Source: Desulfobacterales bacterium (GTDB lineage: Bacteria > Desulfobacterota > Desulfobacteria > Desulfobacterales > UBA2174_A). Taken from it: a DNA stretch of 8,781 bases. Positions within the stretch are counted from its first letter, which is position 1, and the number at the start of each line of letters is the position of its first letter. Below, piece by piece: positions 7,699 through 8,781 of this stretch. The DNA lies in the NCBI GenBank assembly GCA_025454075.1, contig JALOPD010000288.1, positions 1 through 8,781 on the forward strand, in the 5' to 3' direction. Below the pieces are notes generated by a model that was not told where the DNA came from, searched no databases, and was given only the letters and a program-made list of their open reading frames with translations. The position numbers and the translations under genes were made by a program.

Positions 7699-7759
7699 GT
7701 TTCCGTGGGAACCACTAAAGAGGAAACGGTCCGACAGCGCAACCGGCAGGAAACCCGGT
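7699..7759. repeat. Two adjacent inverted repeats in the MOSC-motA gap
   Basis: On the plus strand, GTTTCC (7699-7704) pairs with GGAAAC (7722-7727). Directly inside it, GTGG (7705-7708) pairs with CCAC (7712-7715) around a GAA loop, leaving TAAAGA unpaired on one side. A second stem, ACCGG (7742-7746) with CCGGT (7755-7759), follows with an 8-base loop. The elements lie 20-80 bases beyond the MOSC stop codon. No T-run directly follows either stem, so they are not a classic terminator. I do not recognise a known riboswitch. The rest of this 264-base gap holds the sigma-28-type promoter and nothing else I can name. Confidence 0.35.
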
Positions 7760-7778
7760 CGAGTTTACGGCGGGTGGT

Positions 7779-8216
7779 CTAAGAATTCTCAATGATCCTG
7801 ACTAGATCGCCGTTTTTGATGCGTCCTTCGGCGATCACCCGTGCAAAAACCCCTTCCCGGGGCATGATGCAGTCCCCGGCCTTGTAATAGATGGCGCAGC
7901 GGTTGTGGCACTCCTTGCCGATCTGGGTGATTTCGATCACCACCTTTTCCCCGAGGCGGGCCCGGGTGCCGATGGGAAGCGTCTTCCAATCGACCCCGAC
8001 CGTGGCAATGTTCTCGGCAAAGTCGCCGAACCCCACGTCGAGCCCCTGGGCCTTGGCCTGCTCGATGCTTTCGGACGCCAGCAGGCTCACCTGGCGGTGC
8101 CACGGCCCGGCATGGGCATCGCCTTCGAGGCCGTGGTCCCTTGAAAGGAACGCCTCTTCGACCGGGGTCTTCGGGGTGCCTTTTTTCTTGCTCACCGCAA
8201 TCGACACAATTTTCAT
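7779..8216 (-). CDS. MOSC-domain protein (molybdenum cofactor-related family)
   Basis: A 145-residue protein that is essentially a single MOSC domain, the fold also found at the C-terminus of molybdenum-cofactor sulfurases and in YiiM-like proteins. Such domains are thought to handle sulfur or molybdenum cofactor through conserved cysteines. Visible family marks are GLEGDAHAGPWHRQVSLL (29-46), GDFAENI (64-70), the cysteine block IGKECHNRCAIYYKAGDC (99-116; C103, C107, C116), IMPREGVFARV (117-127) and a closing NGDLVRI. No signal peptide or membrane segment is seen. The ATG at 8216 is 2 bases after the metW stop codon, with GGAAAGGG at 8223-8230 inside the end of metW, so translation is probably coupled to metW. 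The exact substrate is unknown. The short stand-alone form with this cysteine block is often seen in anaerobes beside molybdenum cofactor genes, but none is visible here. Confidence 0.88.
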   Translation of the reverse strand: MKIVSIAVSKKKGTPKTPVEEAFLSRDHGLEGDAHAGPWHRQVSLLASESIEQAKAQGLDVGFGDFAENIATVGVDWKTLPIGTRARLGEKVVIEITQIGKECHNRCAIYYKAGDCIMPREGVFARVIAEGRIKNGDLVRIIENS

Positions 8217-8218
8217 GG

Positions 8219-8781
8219 CTAACCCTTTCCGATCAGGAATATGCCGTAAGTGGCCCTCAAATTAGGCAGGAATCGAACGATGCTTCCGTGGCGGTCCTGG
8301 GAATGGGTGTCGATGGCCGCCTCCTTCAGGATCTTGAAGCCGACGTCCCGGGCGAATTTGCGGAAGTCCTTGAGCGTGATCACCCGGATGTTGGGGGTGT
8401 TGAACCACTGGAACGGCAGCTGCCGCGACACCGGCGCAAATCCGGTGAAGAACACCTGGCGCCGGATGTCCCAGTGGCTGAAGTTGGGAAAGCTGACGAT
8501 CCCCTTCCGGCCGATGCGCAGCATGGCGCGGATCAGAACCGCCGGCTCGTACACCTGCTGCAGGGTCTGGCTCAGGATGACGTAGTCAAAGCGGCCCTCC
8601 GGGTAATCGTGCACCTCCTCGTTGATGTCCCCCTGCAGGACCGAGAGCCCCTTCTCGATGCAGGCGGCGACCTTCTCCTCGTTGCGCTCGATGCCTGTGC
8701 CGTGCACGCCCTTGTGGGTGATGAGGTGCTGCAGCAGGTCCCCCTCGCCGCAGCCCAGATCGACCACCTGCGAGCCCGGCT
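8219..8781 (-). CDS. metW: Methionine biosynthesis protein MetW, 5'-partial
   Basis: A class I SAM-dependent methyltransferase-fold protein of the MetW family, which partners homoserine O-acyltransferase MetX in methionine synthesis in many proteobacteria. The frame is open to the window edge; the in-frame residues before the GTG at 8767 read PGSQ, giving PGSQVVDLGCGEGDLL with the SAM-binding motif I. The GTG is therefore internal and the true start lies just beyond 8781. Given the family length of about 195-210 residues, only some 10-20 residues are missing. Strong family marks are the block SFPNFSHWDIRRQ, the stretch LPFQWFNTPNIR, and then TLKDFRKFARDVGF. The stop codon is 2 bases before the MOSC start, so the two are probably one transcript. 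metX would be the expected neighbour upstream, outside the window. Confidence 0.95.
   Translation of the reverse strand, partial: PGSQVVDLGCGEGDLLQHLITHKGVHGTGIERNEEKVAACIEKGLSVLQGDINEEVHDYPEGRFDYVILSQTLQQVYEPAVLIRAMLRIGRKGIVSFPNFSHWDIRRQVFFTGFAPVSRQLPFQWFNTPNIRVITLKDFRKFARDVGFKILKEAAIDTHSQDRHGSIVRFLPNLRATYGIFLIGKG

Noticed and set aside
7664..7710. Possible cobalamin riboswitch (CGACAGCCCC resembles part of the B12 box)
   Set aside because: The rest of the conserved core is not found in order, and no plus-strand gene follows that it could control.
7597..7782. 61-codon plus-strand open frame in the MOSC-motA gap
   Set aside because: There is no convincing ribosome site, the composition is Arg/Thr/Ser-rich and low in hydrophobic residues, and it overlaps the sigma-28-type promoter and the hairpins.

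Overview
The window is about 8.8 kb of GC-rich DNA with tightly packed genes, read here as chromosomal sequence of a motile Gram-negative bacterium. The Gram-negative call rests on an RND inner-membrane efflux pump and a MotB with an OmpA-like peptidoglycan-binding domain. The gene set (MetW, a three-cysteine MOSC protein, a dehydrogenase fused to CBS domains, a sigma-28-like motor promoter) would fit a deltaproteobacterium (Desulfobacterota), but that lineage is an inference.

Plus strand, left part: positions 2-2767 hold most of an RND (HAE1-type) multidrug efflux transporter whose N-terminus lies before the window. It is followed closely by an ADP-ribosylglycohydrolase-family protein (2812-3843) whose usual metal-binding motifs are altered.

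Minus strand, rest of the window: converging on the hydrolase gene is a Glu/Leu/Phe/Val-type amino-acid dehydrogenase with a C-terminal pair of CBS domains (3887-5648). It is broken by a frame change near 4727-4750, where an expected stretch of protein also seems to be missing. It has a good sigma-70-like promoter at 5705-5734. Upstream of it lies motA-motB (7514 down to 5779), the flagellar stator operon, with a 4-base stop/start overlap and a sigma-28 (FliA/SigD)-type promoter at 7590-7617. A 264-base gene-free gap (7515-7778) holds this promoter and a pair of compact inverted repeats. The right end carries a MOSC-domain protein (7779-8216) two bases downstream of a 5'-truncated metW (8219-8781), probably one transcript that begins outside the window.

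The genes form separate functional units: export, possible ADP-ribose chemistry, amino-acid/nitrogen metabolism, motility, and methionine/sulfur-related functions. I see no phage, transposon, CRISPR or defence system. The points most worth a second look are the divergent hydrolase, the broken dehydrogenase-CBS fusion, and the motor promoter.
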